Assembly (NCBI GenBank): GCA_022376925.1
Contig: JAIOJX010000032.1
Coordinates: 201,744,939 to 201,808,938, forward strand
Direction of reading: 5' to 3'
DNA: 64,000 bases
Origin: Tragulus kanchil
Lineage: Eukaryota > Chordata > Mammalia > Artiodactyla > Tragulidae
Below, piece by piece: positions 61,963 through 64,000 of this stretch. The notes beneath the pieces were generated by a model, which made no database searches, was not told where the DNA came from, and saw only the letters and a program-made list of their open reading frames with translations. Numbering within the stretch: the stretch's first letter is position 1; every line of letters begins with the position of its first letter. The translations under genes were made by a program, and so were the position numbers.

Positions 61963-63268
61963 GTGACACGGCTAGTTTTTAAACATCCCTGTTGATAAGT
62001 CAGAATTGGTATTTTGTTTTAATATTCATCTTCCTGTTTGGTAGAGAGTTTGACTTAAACAAATGGAATCATACTCTAGAAGTTATTCTCCGTCTTGCTT
62101 TTTTTGCTTGCTACCATATCAGTGACATCTTTCTTGTGTATATTCACAGCAAGCTCATTATTTGTAGTGGCCACTTCATGTTCTACAATATAGATACATA
62201 TAATATAGAACACATTGGGCTGCCTCATCCTGTCTTAAAAACCCCAAATCTCGGGCTTCCCTGGTGGTCCAGTGGGTAAGAACACCACCTTGTAGTACAA
62301 GGGGCGCCGGTTCGATCCCTGGACTGGGAAGATCCCACGTGCCGCAGAGTGGCTGAACCGATGTGTCCAACTACTAAACCGGTGCTCTGCAGTGATAGAG
62401 GCCACTGCGATGGGAGCCCCACACAGGCCAAAGATGGACGAAGGTAGATAAATGAAAGACCAATAGAAATGGCCAAAAAAATAAAAGAAATCTCTGAGTT
62501 AAGGCAGCAGCAATTGATTTCTTGTCTATACTTCATGACTATCTTAGATTGGTAAAGCTTCCAAACCATGATGTCCTCACTCTGGGGTCCCATGCTGACT
62601 GAGCTTCCAGACTATGTAGAATGCCATTGCTCCGTGTGCCTGGGAAAGGGACATGGTAGATAAATTGTGTAGTGATAAAGGATCCATATGCATATATTCT
62701 TTTATATGTGTGTAAAAGTTGCCAAGTCAAAAATATGTATTGCATTGGCCAGAAAGTTCATTTGTGGTTTTCCATAAGGTCTTAGGGAAAAACTTAAACG
62801 AACCTTTTGGGCAACCCAATATATCTTTTAATCAATAAGTACTACCCTCCAAAAAAAAGAATATTCTATGTACAGCGTATGAAAGTTCCCTGGCCGACAC
62901 TGAATAAAGTCAAGGTTTTTCTTTTTTGGCCACACTGCATGGTTTGTGGGATCTGAGAGAGTTCCCTGGCCAGGGACTGAACCCGGGCCACAGCAATGAA
63001 AGCATCAAGTCCTAACCACTGGACCACCAATGCTCGTGACACGGCTAGTTTTTAAACATCCCTGTTGATAAGTCAGAATTGGTATTTTGTTTTAATATTC
63101 ATCTTCCTGTTTGGTAGAGAGTTTGAGCTGCTTTTCAGGGAGACCATATTCCTTCTACGTGCTATATATAGATGGTGCTTCCTTTTGTCTTACCAGTAAG
63201 TTTATTATCACATGTAAGTGTTTGATTTGCTTTTGAGTTTCATAAACTTTTATGCTGTTGAAATACAG

Positions 63269-63417
63269 GTACACAGGGAATGTGATTAAAGATGTTATAA
63301 ACATGGGTTCCTACAACTATCTCGGATTTGCGAGGAACACTGGACCATGTCAGGAGGCAGCTGCCAAAGTCCTAGAGGAGTATGGAGTTGGCGTGTGCAG
63401 CACTCGGCAGGAAATTG
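63269..63417 (+). CDS. SPTLC2: SPTLC2 exon 4, internal coding exon
   Basis: The 149-nt exon supplies the last base of the split Lys codon, then 49 residues, then the first base of a Gly codon. The acceptor is AAATACAG and the donor is GAAATTG^GTAAGC. The translation runs [20 protein letters not shown], then ARNTG, then a segment ending in CSTRQEI. This is the start of the alpha-oxoamine synthase catalytic domain, with the conserved NYLGF and CSTR blocks. Compared with human SPTLC2 as I remember it, the exon carries several changes (NVIKDV, TGPCQ, EYGVG, QEIG). They may be species differences or consensus errors. The frame is open and the splice sites are intact, so it is called functional. 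The exon starts about 140 bp after the last duplication ends. Confidence 0.95.
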
Positions 63418-64000
63418 GTAAGCATAAACTATGTTCGGCCAGCTGATGTTCTTTTTGTCTCAGGAGGGAATAACACTGATACAGAGCTAGAATGTAAGAG
63501 TCCAAATACTTACTTTGCCATGTGGCTTCAGTCAGGTAAAGAATGACTGATTTTTCTGGTGATAGATGATTTTAAGCTTCAGTGTTGTTTTGAGATATTT
63601 TTTATCTTTTCCATTATGTTTTACCTACAGCATATCTCTGAAACAGTGCCATTAGGTATTTGTTTCATTTATAACTTTAATGTTGACTTTATTGGCTAAA
63701 TGATGGTGGCTGAGAGAACTACTTACTATTACTGAGCCTGTGGGTGTAGGAGAGTTAGTCTGCTTCCATACTGGTAAATTGGGGCTAGTAATTCCTACCT
63801 TAAAGGGTTGTTTCAAGAATTAAATAAGCAATTCATGTAAAGTACTTGCGCCATGGTAAACCCTCATAAATATTACCTCTTTTCTTCTTATTACAAGCCT
63901 ATAAAATGTAAAAGTGAACACATTTCTACAAAGAAATTTAGTTTATTTAAGTTCAAAGGAAGATTCCTAGTTTATCTATTTTGTTCAAGAGAACTGATAA
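63418..64000 (+). other. SPTLC2: SPTLC2 intron 4 (5' start, runs off the window)
   Basis: Begins with the GTAAGC donor after exon 4. Apart from the MIR-like segment at about 63735-63885 nothing else is recognised. Confidence 0.85.
63735..63885 (+). mobile_element. MIR remnant
   Basis: CTGGTAAATTGGGGCTAGTA, CTTAAAGGGTTGTTTCAAGA, ATTCATGTAAAGTACTTGCG and CTCATAAATATTACCT follow the MIR core and 3' part. Confidence 0.7.

Larger units (their letters stand above)
60971..63126 (+). repeat. Direct duplication 19: 60971-62049 and 62050-63126
   Basis: Offset 1076 bp. Includes a family A SINE, the mariner-like palindrome and a CHR fragment. Confidence 0.94.

Overview
The window is mammalian nuclear DNA from a ruminant. 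Three exons match the vertebrate SPTLC2 gene (long-chain-base subunit 2 of serine palmitoyltransferase) on the + strand: exon 2 (25305-25499), exon 3 (59292-59446) and exon 4 (63269-63417). All three have canonical AG/GT borders, and their phases join into one frame. The rest is intron 1 (3' part), intron 2, intron 3 and the start of intron 4. Ruminant origin is inferred from many Bov-tA-type SINEs, cetartiodactyl CHR-type SINEs, a ruminant-style L1 3' end and a mariner element. A second tRNA-derived SINE family with a distinctive body is very abundant (15 independent loci). I do not recall it as a common cattle element, so a lineage other than cattle (for example a chevrotain or another non-bovid ruminant) is possible, but the species cannot be fixed from the sequence alone.

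Layout. 1-25304 is intron 1. It holds CHR, Bov-tA, MIR and L1 copies, a dead SEC24C retrocopy on the - strand (about 10.2-15.4 kb), and a diverged pair of inverted repeats near 2.4-3.1 kb and 17.3-17.95 kb. 25305-25499 is exon 2. 25500-59291 is intron 2. It holds a defective antisense class I (gammaretrovirus-like) endogenous retrovirus (about 30.77-36.9 kb), an unrecognised coding-like antisense ORF at 39.6-39.8 kb, L1 and L2 remnants, a head-to-tail row of three SINEs (52.2-53.26 kb) and a dead mariner with a nested Bov-tA (55.57-57.03 kb). 59292-63417 carries exons 3 and 4 and intron 3, with a short mariner-like palindromic element.

The dominant unexplained structure is a series of 19 direct, almost abutting duplications of about 1.0-1.15 kb, spaced about 2-5.5 kb apart across the whole window. 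They cut indifferently through unique intron, SINEs, the SEC24C retrocopy and the retrovirus. Most copies are nearly identical, and several left copies degrade just before the junction. The uniform unit length and indifference to content argue strongly for an assembly artefact (overlapping contig ends placed end to end without merging) rather than biology. If so, about 20 kb of the window is spurious, and intron lengths, repeat counts and apparent pseudogene or retroviral structure must be corrected for it. None of the three exons lies inside a duplicated unit.

I found no evidence for a novel multi-gene system. There are no operons, CRISPR arrays, true tRNA or rRNA genes, or complete intact ORFs. 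Apart from the SPTLC2 exons and the remnants named above, the short ORFs are chance reading frames, mostly inside SINEs.
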